From the NCBI RefSeq assembly GCF_003386095.1, contig NZ_QREG01000018.1, positions 62,001 through 126,000 of the forward strand: 64,000 nt of DNA. Direction: 5' to 3'. The notes under the pieces were generated by a model. That model saw only the letters and a list, made by a program, of their open reading frames with translations. It had not been told where the DNA came from and ran no database searches. Origin of the DNA: Marinoscillum furvescens DSM 4134 (lineage in GTDB: Bacteria; Bacteroidota; Bacteroidia; Cytophagales; Cyclobacteriaceae). Made by a program: the position numbers and the translations under genes. Of the stretch, positions 8,968 to 17,457 are shown piece by piece. Each line of letters opens with the position of its first letter. Position 1 is the first letter of the stretch.

Positions 8968-10044
8968 ATGCGAACGATGCTTAGAACGCTAATGATCGGT
9001 TTGTACTGTAGTGCTTACTTTATGCTATCGGCCTGTGACGAGGAGCCCGTGAATGATGTGCAGCCAAAAGAAGAGCCGGAAGTGAAACAAGATTCTTTGT
9101 TTTTGAATCCGATTCTCACCTCTGGGCCAGATCCCTGGGTATTTCAAGCCAACGATGCTTACTACCTCACTTTCACCACAGGCTATAATTTGACTTTGTA
9201 TAAGAGTGATCAAATGGCTGACCTGACGAATGCATACAATCGGGTGGTGTGGACACCTCCAGCCTCAGGGCCAAACTCGAAAAATATCTGGGCTCCTGAA
9301 ATCCATCAGGTAGCTGGCAAATGGTATATCTACTATGCTGCAGATGATGGCGACAATAAGAATCATCGAATGTTTGTATTGCAAAATACCCAAACAGATC
9401 CCGTAGTAGGTACATGGACTGACAAGGGGATGCTACAGCTCCCGGATGATAAATGGGCCATCGACGGGACGATTTTCGAAGCAAATGGACAGCTCTACTA
9501 CTTATGGTCAGGGTGGGAAGGTGATGTAAACGGTCGTCAGGATATTTACATCTGCAAAATGGACGACCCACTCACACCAGTAGGGGAGCGGGTAATGCTC
9601 ACAAAGCCAGAACTCAGCTGGGAGACAAATGGTGTGAGCCCTACAGTGACTGAAGGCCCTCAGGTTTTACTTAGAAATGACAAAGTATTCATCGTCTACT
9701 CAGCAGGTGGCTGTTGGACAGATGGGTATGCCCTGGGGCTTCTTACAGCGGATATAGATGCGGATTTGATGTCTCCCGAGGCATGGGAAAAATCGCAAAC
9801 GCCAGTCTTCAGCCAATACCCGGAAGGCAATGCTTATGGACCGGGGCACAATGGATTCTTTCAGTCCGCAGACGGAACAGAAGACTGGATCATTTATCAT
9901 GCAAACCCGCAAGCGGGTCAGGGATGTGGTAGTAACCGATCCATAAGAATTCAACCTTTTACCTGGGATGTAAACGGAGACCCTGATTTTGGTACACCTC
10001 ATCCGCTCTATAAAAAGCTTACCAAACCATCAGGAGAGTACTAA
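8968..10044 (+). CDS. GH43-family glycoside hydrolase, lipoprotein (probable alpha-L-arabinofuranosidase or related)
   Basis: This 358-residue protein starts at ATG 8968; an in-frame extension to 8935 would run through a terminator hairpin. A lipoprotein signal peptide ends in FMLSAC. The catalytic five-bladed propeller fills the rest. The GH43 base Asp is in SGPDPWVF, the pKa-tuning Asp in WAIDGTIF and the acid Glu probably in TVTEGPQV. The segment IWAPEIHQVAGKWYIYYAA is typical of GH43 enzymes acting on arabinose side chains. It resembles the catalytic part of the gene at 15172 and would act at the cell surface on arabinosyl linkages. Exact subfamily and linkage are not readable by eye. Confidence 0.85.
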   Translation: MRTMLRTLMIGLYCSAYFMLSACDEEPVNDVQPKEEPEVKQDSLFLNPILTSGPDPWVFQANDAYYLTFTTGYNLTLYKSDQMADLTNAYNRVVWTPPASGPNSKNIWAPEIHQVAGKWYIYYAADDGDNKNHRMFVLQNTQTDPVVGTWTDKGMLQLPDDKWAIDGTIFEANGQLYYLWSGWEGDVNGRQDIYICKMDDPLTPVGERVMLTKPELSWETNGVSPTVTEGPQVLLRNDKVFIVYSAGGCWTDGYALGLLTADIDADLMSPEAWEKSQTPVFSQYPEGNAYGPGHNGFFQSADGTEDWIIYHANPQAGQGCGSNRSIRIQPFTWDVNGDPDFGTPHPLYKKLTKPSGEY

Positions 10045-10068
10045 CCAGGAACTAAAAACTTAAATACA

Positions 10069-11856
10069 ATGACACATAAATTATTTATTCTGGCTTGCCT
10101 CTTGGTGGCCAGCCTGGGATTACTTGCTCAGGAAACTATTATAGATCTGGATTTTGATGTCCAGAAGTCCGATATTTCAATCGCCGATTTCGATGGTGAT
10201 GGAAATCGCGATATCCTGATCATTGGTGAAAACCCTAATGGACGTTTTGCCCAGCTATTTAGCAACAAAGGGGAGCTTACTTTCGAAAAAGTGGAATCCA
10301 TATATGAAGCTACCTGGGTGCCTTCTGTGGCATTTGGAGATGTAAATGCCGATGGGATCTTTGATGTCATTCAGTCAGGATTTGCAGACTCGGTGATCGT
10401 AAACCTCTATACCTCCAACGGCGCTGAAGGCCGGACCCTCGATGCTGCCTATAGCAGTCTGATTCATATTGCTCCTGGCCTGGGTATAGCCGATCTCAAC
10501 AATGATGGGTATACGGATATTTTCGTTTTTGGAAATCACAATATCTCTGATCTGCGGCCTAAAATCTATTATGGAAATGCAGCAGGTGGTTTTGATGAAA
10601 CGTCTCCGTTTGATGAGCTTAAATTTATTGATAGCAAACCTCAGGCGGTAGACTATGACAGTGATGGAGACCTGGACCTGTGGGTGATGGCAGGCTATGA
10701 GGAAAACTCCGATGCACGCTTTGGGATGATGTATGTCAATGAGGAGGGAACCTTCACGGCCACAGATTTAGGGATTATCAAAAAAGGGCCTGGGTCTTCA
10801 GATTGGGGTGATTTTGATGGAGATGGAGACCTGGATTTGCTCATTGGTGGCTGGGGGTATGTGAACTCCGGCGAGGATACCGATATGTTGTATCGCATTT
10901 ATGAAAATCAGGAAGGCACTTTCACTGAAAAAACTACTTTTCAACCATTTGGAGCATTTAGTCCGGGCACTTCATCAAGGTTTGCAGATTGGGATAATGA
11001 TGGTGATCTCGATGTAATTGTCACCGGCTGGAATCCTGATGCAAATGGTCAGCGTGTAGGTTTTTTCATCAATGATGGTGGCAGCTTTACGCTGGCCGAC
11101 TATAGCAGCACGGTGCCTGGAGTATCTGAGAGCGCCCTGGAAATGGGTGACCTGGACAATGACGGTGATCTGGACCTGGTAGTCAATGGGTTCTCTGGCA
11201 ACGAATGGAATGGTGAAGGCTCGGCTTTTGGGAAAAACATCTCGGTAGTAATCGTCAATACTGTGGCACAACAAAATGAAGCCCCTCAGGCTCCTGCAGA
11301 CCTCCAGGCATCTGCCGATGGCAAGGATGTGACTTTTAGCTGGAGTCCGGCATCCGACGATCTTTCTAAAAGCCTGACTTACAATCTGTTTTTGGTAGAT
11401 AGTAATAGTCGCTTTTATTACACGCCTTTGGCAGATACTGTTTCTGGAAGTTTGCTCATACAGCAAAAAGGCAATGTGGAGTTAAACACATCCTGGCAAG
11501 TGAAAGACCTCCCTTACGGCGAATACCAGTGGGGTGTTCAGGCTATTGATCATAGCTTTCAAGGGTCTCTATTCACTTCGGGTATCCTCAATCATCAGGA
11601 AGGTGGTGCCGTGCTTGGCGCAAAAGCAAGCGATGTGACCATATACCCCAATCCGACATCTGGTACCATTCACATCCGAAACCTTTCAGGTGTGAGGTCA
11701 ATGAGCATCATGACGATTTGCGGAAGACGTGTGAAAAACATACCGGCATTGTCTGGAGAAACGCAGACTCAGATCAATTTGGATCCTGGTGTTTATATCG
11801 TTCAGTTATTTCATCAGAACGGTACGCAGAGCAGCCTGAGGGCCATTGTGAAGTAG
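10069..11856 (+). CDS. FG-GAP/VCBS calcium-binding repeat protein with T9SS sorting domain
   Basis: This 595-residue secreted protein starts with a cleavable signal peptide (LLVASLGLLAQ). At least seven integrin-like repeats with a calcium-binding D-x-D/N-x-D-G core lie between about residues 39 and 370 (for example DFDGDGDLDLLIGG, DWDNDGDLDVIVTG, DLDNDGDLDLVVNG) and should form a beta-propeller. A fibronectin-III-like segment follows at about 404-500 and a T9SS type A sorting domain at about 520-595 (VTIYPNPTSGTIHI). No catalytic motif is visible. Within the PUL it may bind or present glycan on the surface. It is 24 nt downstream of the GH43 gene and on the same strand. Confidence 0.8.
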   Translation: MTHKLFILACLLVASLGLLAQETIIDLDFDVQKSDISIADFDGDGNRDILIIGENPNGRFAQLFSNKGELTFEKVESIYEATWVPSVAFGDVNADGIFDVIQSGFADSVIVNLYTSNGAEGRTLDAAYSSLIHIAPGLGIADLNNDGYTDIFVFGNHNISDLRPKIYYGNAAGGFDETSPFDELKFIDSKPQAVDYDSDGDLDLWVMAGYEENSDARFGMMYVNEEGTFTATDLGIIKKGPGSSDWGDFDGDGDLDLLIGGWGYVNSGEDTDMLYRIYENQEGTFTEKTTFQPFGAFSPGTSSRFADWDNDGDLDVIVTGWNPDANGQRVGFFINDGGSFTLADYSSTVPGVSESALEMGDLDNDGDLDLVVNGFSGNEWNGEGSAFGKNISVVIVNTVAQQNEAPQAPADLQASADGKDVTFSWSPASDDLSKSLTYNLFLVDSNSRFYYTPLADTVSGSLLIQQKGNVELNTSWQVKDLPYGEYQWGVQAIDHSFQGSLFTSGILNHQEGGAVLGAKASDVTIYPNPTSGTIHIRNLSGVRSMSIMTICGRRVKNIPALSGETQTQINLDPGVYIVQLFHQNGTQSSLRAIVK

Positions 11857-11910
11857 TGATTTTGCTCACTTTTTATTCAGTTCGAACCCTAATTTCCCAA
11901 TTTCAGAAGA

Positions 11911-13935
11911 ATGAAAAATCTCAAAATGCCCAATAAGTTATATGTATCGCTTATCCTGATTTTGATGGCCTTCTTGACTAATGCCCAGTCACTGGAGGTA
12001 CATTATGTGCTTTCATCCAAAATACCTGGAAACCCAGCGAAAAATCACGATTTGAGCCTGTTAGCCTCAAGCAGTAAAATGGTTGAAGGCGGTTTAGAGT
12101 TATCTCAGGAGGTGACCACACAGGAGGAAGGTATGTTACTGACAATCAGGCTGATAGCTACTACGGACAGTTACATAAACTTAAGTGGAAAAATCAATCT
12201 GGAGAATTTTAGCTATGAGTCTACCCAGTTTTACCTGCCCGGATTTTGGTACCGCAAAAACCTGCGGTCGCCAGACAAGGCGCCCAATGCACGAGTAAGT
12301 AAAAGCTGGATCGTTCGAGAAGATCGTTTGAGCACCCCGCTCACAGGGGCTTTCAATGAAGCCACCAATGTCGGGGTAAATCTGGTCCGGATGGATGTGT
12401 CAGAGCAGGTGGCTTTGGCACCGCTCAATCAAGGAGAGGTTATCCTCAGCGGACCTACTGATCTTGGGGCTCTTGGATTTCAAGAGGACCAAGTAGGCGT
12501 GGCGCTCCAGTTTTCCGTTCCTTACAAGGAAGCACCTCATACTTACTACCGGAAGCTTACGCTTGGTGAGCCTGTTACCTCGTACATCAAACTAGCCGAG
12601 GGGGAGCAGGTAGTGTATCAGTACCTACTCAATTCATACGATGCAGCAGACTATTCGGAGTTTGTTGCTAAAGCCTGGAGTACTTCCTATGACCTGATGC
12701 AGCCACAACCTTTAACAAAGGACGAGTTTTCCAATGCAGAAATCAAATCAACACTTGCGCAGTTCTGGAAGCAGTCTTTTACCTCTCTTTCCGATGGCCT
12801 GAAAGGCTACTCGGGTGTTCACCTCCAAACGGCAACCTGCGATGTAGTACCTCTCCTGGAGGTTGGGTTTGTGGGTAGAGTATTGTTGAATGCCTTCAAT
12901 TCATTAGAGTTTGGCTACCAGCAGCAAGACGAGGGGCTGATTACTATTTCCAATCAGATTTGGGATAGCTACCTGAAATTAGGGTTTACCCCGGGTGGAT
13001 TTTTTCGGGAGGTAGTGGACGAATACCACGACTGGGAATCTGATGTCTTCTCTATACGGAGGCAGTCAGAAGGGCTATATGCAGCACTTTTTTACCTCAA
13101 TTTTGAGCGCAGAGCTGGCAGGAGCCACGCCGAGTGGGAAGCTAAAGTAAAGGATATGCTGGAGCTGTTTGCCGGCCTGCAACAGGCTGACGGGAGCTTC
13201 CCTCGAAAATTCGATGATCAGTTGATAGTGAAGGATCACAGCGGTGGAAGCTCATCGTGTGTGGTGCCTCCACTGGTAATGGCCTATCAATATTTTGGTG
13301 ACAAAAAGTACCTGCAAATGGCCCAAAAGGTAGGGGAGTATCAGGAAGCAGAACTGATCAATAAAGCGGACTATTTTTCATCTACGCTGGATGCCAACTG
13401 TGAAGACAAGGAAGCCTCGCTCTATGTAGCCACTTCACTGTATTACCTGGCGCAGGTTACCCGTGGCAAGGAGCAGAAGCACTACATTCAGCTGGCAAAG
13501 AAAGCTGCATATTTCGCACTGTCCTGGTACTACACCTGGGATGTTCCTTTTGCTCAGGGACAAATGCTTGGCGATGTGGGCCTGAAGTCCAGAGGTTGGG
13601 GTAATGTGTCGGTGGAAAACAACCACATTGACGTCTACATTTTTGAGTTTGATGAAATTTTAGATTGGCTGGCAGACGAAACTTCAGAGCCCCGTTTTGC
13701 TGAGTTTGCCGAGGTTATCCGAACCTCTATGCGCGCTCAACTGCTTCCTTATGAAGGGCATATGGTCAATATTGGTAAGGAAGGCTACTATCCGGAAGTG
13801 GTCCAGCATACCCAGTGGGATTATGGCAAATTCGGTAAAGGATTTTATAACGACCTGTTTGCTCCGGGATGGACTGTAGCTTCGATTTGGGAGTTGCTTA
13901 CGGAAGGACGAACAGAAGCTTACTTCGCAAAATGA
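11911..13935 (+). CDS. Secreted alpha/alpha-toroid protein of unrecognised family, candidate glycoside hydrolase or lyase
   Basis: This 674-residue protein has a signal peptide (LILMAFLTNAQ). The N-terminal third looks beta-rich. From about residue 270 to the end, repeated helices with aromatic and acidic loops (SEGLYAALFYLNFERRAG, ADGSFPRKFDDQ, EASLYVATSLYYLAQV, NNHIDVYIFEFDEILDW) suggest an (alpha/alpha) barrel, as in many glycan-active enzymes. I cannot assign a CAZy family. Its place between an FG-GAP protein and a sialidase-fold protein, in a GH43-rich PUL, suggests action on the same glycan. Its TGA stop overlaps the ATG of the next gene (ATGA, 13932-13935), so the two are probably translated together. 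Confidence 0.7.
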   Translation: MKNLKMPNKLYVSLILILMAFLTNAQSLEVHYVLSSKIPGNPAKNHDLSLLASSSKMVEGGLELSQEVTTQEEGMLLTIRLIATTDSYINLSGKINLENFSYESTQFYLPGFWYRKNLRSPDKAPNARVSKSWIVREDRLSTPLTGAFNEATNVGVNLVRMDVSEQVALAPLNQGEVILSGPTDLGALGFQEDQVGVALQFSVPYKEAPHTYYRKLTLGEPVTSYIKLAEGEQVVYQYLLNSYDAADYSEFVAKAWSTSYDLMQPQPLTKDEFSNAEIKSTLAQFWKQSFTSLSDGLKGYSGVHLQTATCDVVPLLEVGFVGRVLLNAFNSLEFGYQQQDEGLITISNQIWDSYLKLGFTPGGFFREVVDEYHDWESDVFSIRRQSEGLYAALFYLNFERRAGRSHAEWEAKVKDMLELFAGLQQADGSFPRKFDDQLIVKDHSGGSSSCVVPPLVMAYQYFGDKKYLQMAQKVGEYQEAELINKADYFSSTLDANCEDKEASLYVATSLYYLAQVTRGKEQKHYIQLAKKAAYFALSWYYTWDVPFAQGQMLGDVGLKSRGWGNVSVENNHIDVYIFEFDEILDWLADETSEPRFAEFAEVIRTSMRAQLLPYEGHMVNIGKEGYYPEVVQHTQWDYGKFGKGFYNDLFAPGWTVASIWELLTEGRTEAYFAK

Positions 13936-15137
13936 GAAAGGTCTTACATTCGGTTTTTGCGCTGAGCGTGTATGCCGTGATGGCACTTTCGTGCAAATCA
14001 GAGCGTGATCCGGCACCCATAGAAAAGGATGTGGATGGGACTAAAGACAGCACCGAGTGGGTGATTAAAAAAAGCATTTCAGGTAAACCCATCCGCGCAA
14101 TTGAATGGGGGCAGCCACGAAAAGTTTCGCATGAGGTGTACAGTTCAGCATATCCCAGAATGATTCGGCTGGGGGGAGATACCTTGCTGCTTGCCTACCA
14201 CGGGGGAGATATAAACAACAGCTGGGATAATATATACCTCCGTAAAAGTTTTGATCTGGGAGCGCACTGGACGGAGTCCGAGGTGCTCATGGTTGATGAC
14301 GACCCTAACTATTGGGGTTTTGCCAATCCAGAATTTTTAGTGTTGAGGAGTGGTCGGATACTCATGGCATTTACGGGCAGGGGCAAGCCTGATGACAATC
14401 AGCACAACAACATCCAGGTAATGCACAGCGACGATCGGGGCACTACCTGGTCAAACCCGCGAATCGTAAAATATGGAAGGTCCTGGGAGCCAGCCATGGT
14501 TCAGCATCCTGATGGCGATGTGATGATGTTTTATTCCAGTGAAGCCCGGTGGTGGCAGGTTGCTGATCATGTAGAGCAAGAGATCCTGATGGTGACTTCT
14601 TCCAATGATGGCCTGTCGTGGAGTAATCCCAAATCGGTGGCCTATACCCCGTCTATGCGGGACGGTATGCCAGTGCCAGTGGTGTTGAATGATGATAAAG
14701 GGATCGTATTTGCAATTGAATCGGTAGGCAACTCCAATGGGCCATGGATATGCTATTCTGATCTTGAAAATCGCTTTGCATCTCCTGATGGGCGGTGGCT
14801 GGCAGCACCAAAATCGTTGGTAAACTTTGGTGGTGGTCCATATCTCCTCCAGTTGGCCACTGGCGAGACCATACTATCACTTCACGATACCGGTGGCCGG
14901 GCGATCGGGGACGATTGGATGAAAAACACCATGTATGTGCTCATTGGTAATGATGAAGCTAAAGACTTTGGAAACGTGAGTTATCCTTTTCCCGGACTAC
15001 CAGTGGAGGAGGGAGCTTTTTTTAATAGCCTGTGTGCACTCGATGCACAAACGATCATCGCGCTGGCTAGTAGAAATTTCAGTGATGGTCACTCAGAGGT
15101 TCATTGGGTAGAAGGAAATATTGTGCGGGAAGACTGA
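13932..15137 (+). CDS. Sialidase-fold (BNR/Asp-box) lipoprotein, possible exo-arabinanase-like glycoside hydrolase
   Basis: The start is placed at ATG 13932 because it overlaps the previous stop as ATGA and gives a lipoprotein signal peptide ending in VMALSC; the protein is 401 residues. Asp-box motifs mark a six-bladed propeller (SFDLGAHWTES, SDDRGTTWSNP, SNDGLSWSNP). YPRMIRLGGDTLLLAYHGG resembles the first blade of sialidase-like enzymes. Families GH33 (sialidase) and GH93 (exo-1,5-alpha-L-arabinanase) share this fold. Arabinose-type neighbours favour a GH93-like role, but this is inference and the catalytic acids were not identified with certainty. Confidence 0.75.
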   Translation: MRKVLHSVFALSVYAVMALSCKSERDPAPIEKDVDGTKDSTEWVIKKSISGKPIRAIEWGQPRKVSHEVYSSAYPRMIRLGGDTLLLAYHGGDINNSWDNIYLRKSFDLGAHWTESEVLMVDDDPNYWGFANPEFLVLRSGRILMAFTGRGKPDDNQHNNIQVMHSDDRGTTWSNPRIVKYGRSWEPAMVQHPDGDVMMFYSSEARWWQVADHVEQEILMVTSSNDGLSWSNPKSVAYTPSMRDGMPVPVVLNDDKGIVFAIESVGNSNGPWICYSDLENRFASPDGRWLAAPKSLVNFGGGPYLLQLATGETILSLHDTGGRAIGDDWMKNTMYVLIGNDEAKDFGNVSYPFPGLPVEEGAFFNSLCALDAQTIIALASRNFSDGHSEVHWVEGNIVRED

Positions 15138-15171
15138 GCCAAATATACTTTAGAAACCAAACTCAAATTGT

Positions 15172-17355
15172 ATGATAAGTCGAATTCAAACACGTTTGGC
15201 CTTAGTAGTAGTTGCTTTGTTCACTTTTGTTCAATCGCATTCGCGAAGTTTTGTGAATCCGATAAGTGACCTGGCTGACCCTTTTATTACCTATCATAAT
15301 GGATACTATTATTACACTGGCACCACCGGTGGAAACATTAGTATGCGCAAGTCTACCACCCTGGAGGGGTTGAAAGCCGCTCCAATCCAGACCATCTACA
15401 CCCCATCGGGCAGTGCCCCCACACATCACTACTGGGCACCTGAGATGTTTCGTATCAACAATACCTGGTACATCTATTTTAGTGCATCTCTGACCACCAG
15501 TACCAATGACATGCGTACGTGGGTTCTGGAAAATACCTCCACCGACCCCATGGCTGGTACGTGGGTTTTCAAAGGGAGGATCTACGACTCGTCAAATGAC
15601 CTGTGGGCCATTGATGGGACTGTTTTAAGTCTTCATGGGACCAATTATTTCCTATGGTCTGGTGTCGATTATAATGCTACCATCGATAAGCCCCAGCGCA
15701 TTTATATCGCATCAATGAGCAACCCGTGGACACTCAATTCGGGCAGAACATTGCTGTCGAGTCCGGACATGGGATGGGAAAGCAATGGAGGTGTAAATGA
15801 AGCCCCTGAAGTCATTCAAAAAAATGGAAAGGTATTTATGGTGTATTCTGCAAATGGATGCTGGACGCCTGATTATAAACTAGGTATGCTTTCCATGCCA
15901 GACAACCTGGACCCTATGAACTCCGGAAACTGGTACAAACATCCACAGCCTGTATTTGAATCCAACTCCGCCGTACAGGCCTATGGGCCAGGGCATCACT
16001 TTTTCTTTAAATCACCAGATGGTACACAGGATTGGTTTGCCTACCATGCCACTACCAATGCTTCAGGTGCTTGCGATGCGAGCAGGACTACCCGCGCACA
16101 AAAGATCACCTGGAATGCAGACGGTACTCCTAATTTTGGGGTACCTGTAGCCACGGGGATCAAGCAGCAGGCACCCGCTGGGGAAGCTTCATTGGCTTCA
16201 GCGTCGCCCATTGCCAATGGCATTTACAAAATAGTCGTGCAGAGCAGCAATAAGCCACTGGATGTTGCGGGCTGCTCCATGGAGAAAGGTGCCAATGTGC
16301 ACCAGTGGTCGGATGCCAATGTAGACTGTCAGAAATGGCACATTCAGGCAACCTCAGACGGGTATTACACCATCACATCGGTGCAGGGTGGATTGGTGTT
16401 GGAGGTGGAAAGCTGCTCCAACGCAAATGCTGCAAACGTACAAATGTGGGCGCCAAATGGTGCTGATTGTCAGAAGTGGTCTTTTGTATCCGTAGGAGGA
16501 GGGTATTACCGCATAGTCTCCAAGCAAAGTGGGAAATCACTGGATATCCAGTTTGGAGGGCAGAATAATGGCGCTAACCTTCAGCAGTATGATTATCTGG
16601 GCAACAGCCAGCAGCACTTCAGAATGGATTGGTTAGGAGCTGAAAGCCCTATCAAAGAGGGAGTTTATAGAATAGTGTCCAAGAAAAGTGGTTTGGCAAT
16701 GGATCTGGCCGGATGCAATGTCAGCAATGGTACAAACATAGCGCAGTGGACCTGGCTAAATAACAATTGCCAGCGCTGGAGTGTAGAGTCTACAGGAGAT
16801 GGATACTACATGATCCGCTCACAGGAGAGCAATCGCGTACTGGATGTCCCCAGCTGTTCTGGACTTGAAGGGGCCAACATCCAGCAGTGGGATGCCTATG
16901 GCAACGACTGCCAAAAGTTTGCCATAGAGCCCGCGGGAAATGGATATTTCAGCATCATCAATAAGTCCAGCGGACACGCTGTGGATGTTTCCAATTGCTC
17001 CATGAGCCCAGGGGCCAACATTCATCAATGGAGTTACTGGGGAGGAGATTGTCAGCTATGGAAGTTTGAAGCAGTGACCAGCAGCGCTAGGCTAGCGACT
17101 ACTTCGGATGTGGAGGAGAAAAAATGGATGGTATACCCTAATCCTACTGTTGGGCAAGTATCTGTTCGAGGTGCGTTAACTGAAACATCACGTATAATAG
17201 TCCGTGACCTATTCGGTAGGCAACTCGAAGTTTTACAGCCAAGACCGGGAAAAACAGCAAAGGTTGATTTTAGTGCCAAACAGCCGGGGATTTATTTTCT
17301 TGAGATTACCGATGGGACGTCTGTTCGTGAGGTTATAAAAATCACGAAAAAATAA
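15172..17355 (+). CDS. GH43 glycoside hydrolase with two ricin-type lectin domains and T9SS sorting domain
   Basis: This 727-residue modular secreted enzyme starts with a signal peptide (LALVVVALFTFVQSHS). A GH43 propeller covers about residues 26-330 (base Asp in DLADPFIT, tuning Asp in WAIDGTVL, acid Glu in NEAPEV). Two ricin B-like beta-trefoils (CBM13 type) follow at about 347-485 and 493-640. Six repeat units are visible, five of which end in a Q-x-W-type motif plus DCQKW-like text; the third (NSQQHF) has lost its cysteines. The T9SS type A domain is at about 650-727 (WMVYPNPTVGQVSV). It probably removes arabinose while held on galactose- or arabinose-rich chains. Two hairpins follow the stop. 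Confidence 0.88.
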   Translation: MISRIQTRLALVVVALFTFVQSHSRSFVNPISDLADPFITYHNGYYYYTGTTGGNISMRKSTTLEGLKAAPIQTIYTPSGSAPTHHYWAPEMFRINNTWYIYFSASLTTSTNDMRTWVLENTSTDPMAGTWVFKGRIYDSSNDLWAIDGTVLSLHGTNYFLWSGVDYNATIDKPQRIYIASMSNPWTLNSGRTLLSSPDMGWESNGGVNEAPEVIQKNGKVFMVYSANGCWTPDYKLGMLSMPDNLDPMNSGNWYKHPQPVFESNSAVQAYGPGHHFFFKSPDGTQDWFAYHATTNASGACDASRTTRAQKITWNADGTPNFGVPVATGIKQQAPAGEASLASASPIANGIYKIVVQSSNKPLDVAGCSMEKGANVHQWSDANVDCQKWHIQATSDGYYTITSVQGGLVLEVESCSNANAANVQMWAPNGADCQKWSFVSVGGGYYRIVSKQSGKSLDIQFGGQNNGANLQQYDYLGNSQQHFRMDWLGAESPIKEGVYRIVSKKSGLAMDLAGCNVSNGTNIAQWTWLNNNCQRWSVESTGDGYYMIRSQESNRVLDVPSCSGLEGANIQQWDAYGNDCQKFAIEPAGNGYFSIINKSSGHAVDVSNCSMSPGANIHQWSYWGGDCQLWKFEAVTSSARLATTSDVEEKKWMVYPNPTVGQVSVRGALTETSRIIVRDLFGRQLEVLQPRPGKTAKVDFSAKQPGIYFLEITDGTSVREVIKITKK

Positions 17356-17368
17356 GCAAACTAAGGTC

Positions 17369-17393
17369 GCTCCAACCCTGAACAAGTTGGAGC
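17369..17393 (+). terminator. First of two hairpins after the GH43-ricin gene
   Basis: GCTCCAAC and GTTGGAGC form a perfect 8-bp stem around a 9-nt loop, 14 nt past the stop codon. It is immediately followed by a second hairpin, and together they probably form a terminator. Confidence 0.6.
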
Positions 17394-17398
17394 AAAAG

Positions 17399-17420
17399 AG
17401 AGCGGCCTTCGGGTCGCTCT
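17399..17420 (+). terminator. Intrinsic terminator with TTCG tetraloop
   Basis: AGAGCGGCC and GGTCGCTCT pair over 9 bp (one G-T wobble), closed by a stable C(TTCG)G loop and followed by TTATTTC. It separates the 15172 gene from the GH2/epimerase/GH43 unit. Confidence 0.7.
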
Positions 17421-17457
17421 TATTTCTATCACATTCCGAACATCTTAATGAACACCC

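Noticed and set aside
11855-11874. AGTGA/TCACT hairpin followed by T-run
   Set aside because: A 5-bp stem is too weak to list as a terminator with confidence.
13869-13931. In-frame upstream start of the sialidase-fold gene
   Set aside because: It overlaps the previous gene and precedes the lipoprotein signal; ATG 13932 forms an ATGA junction.
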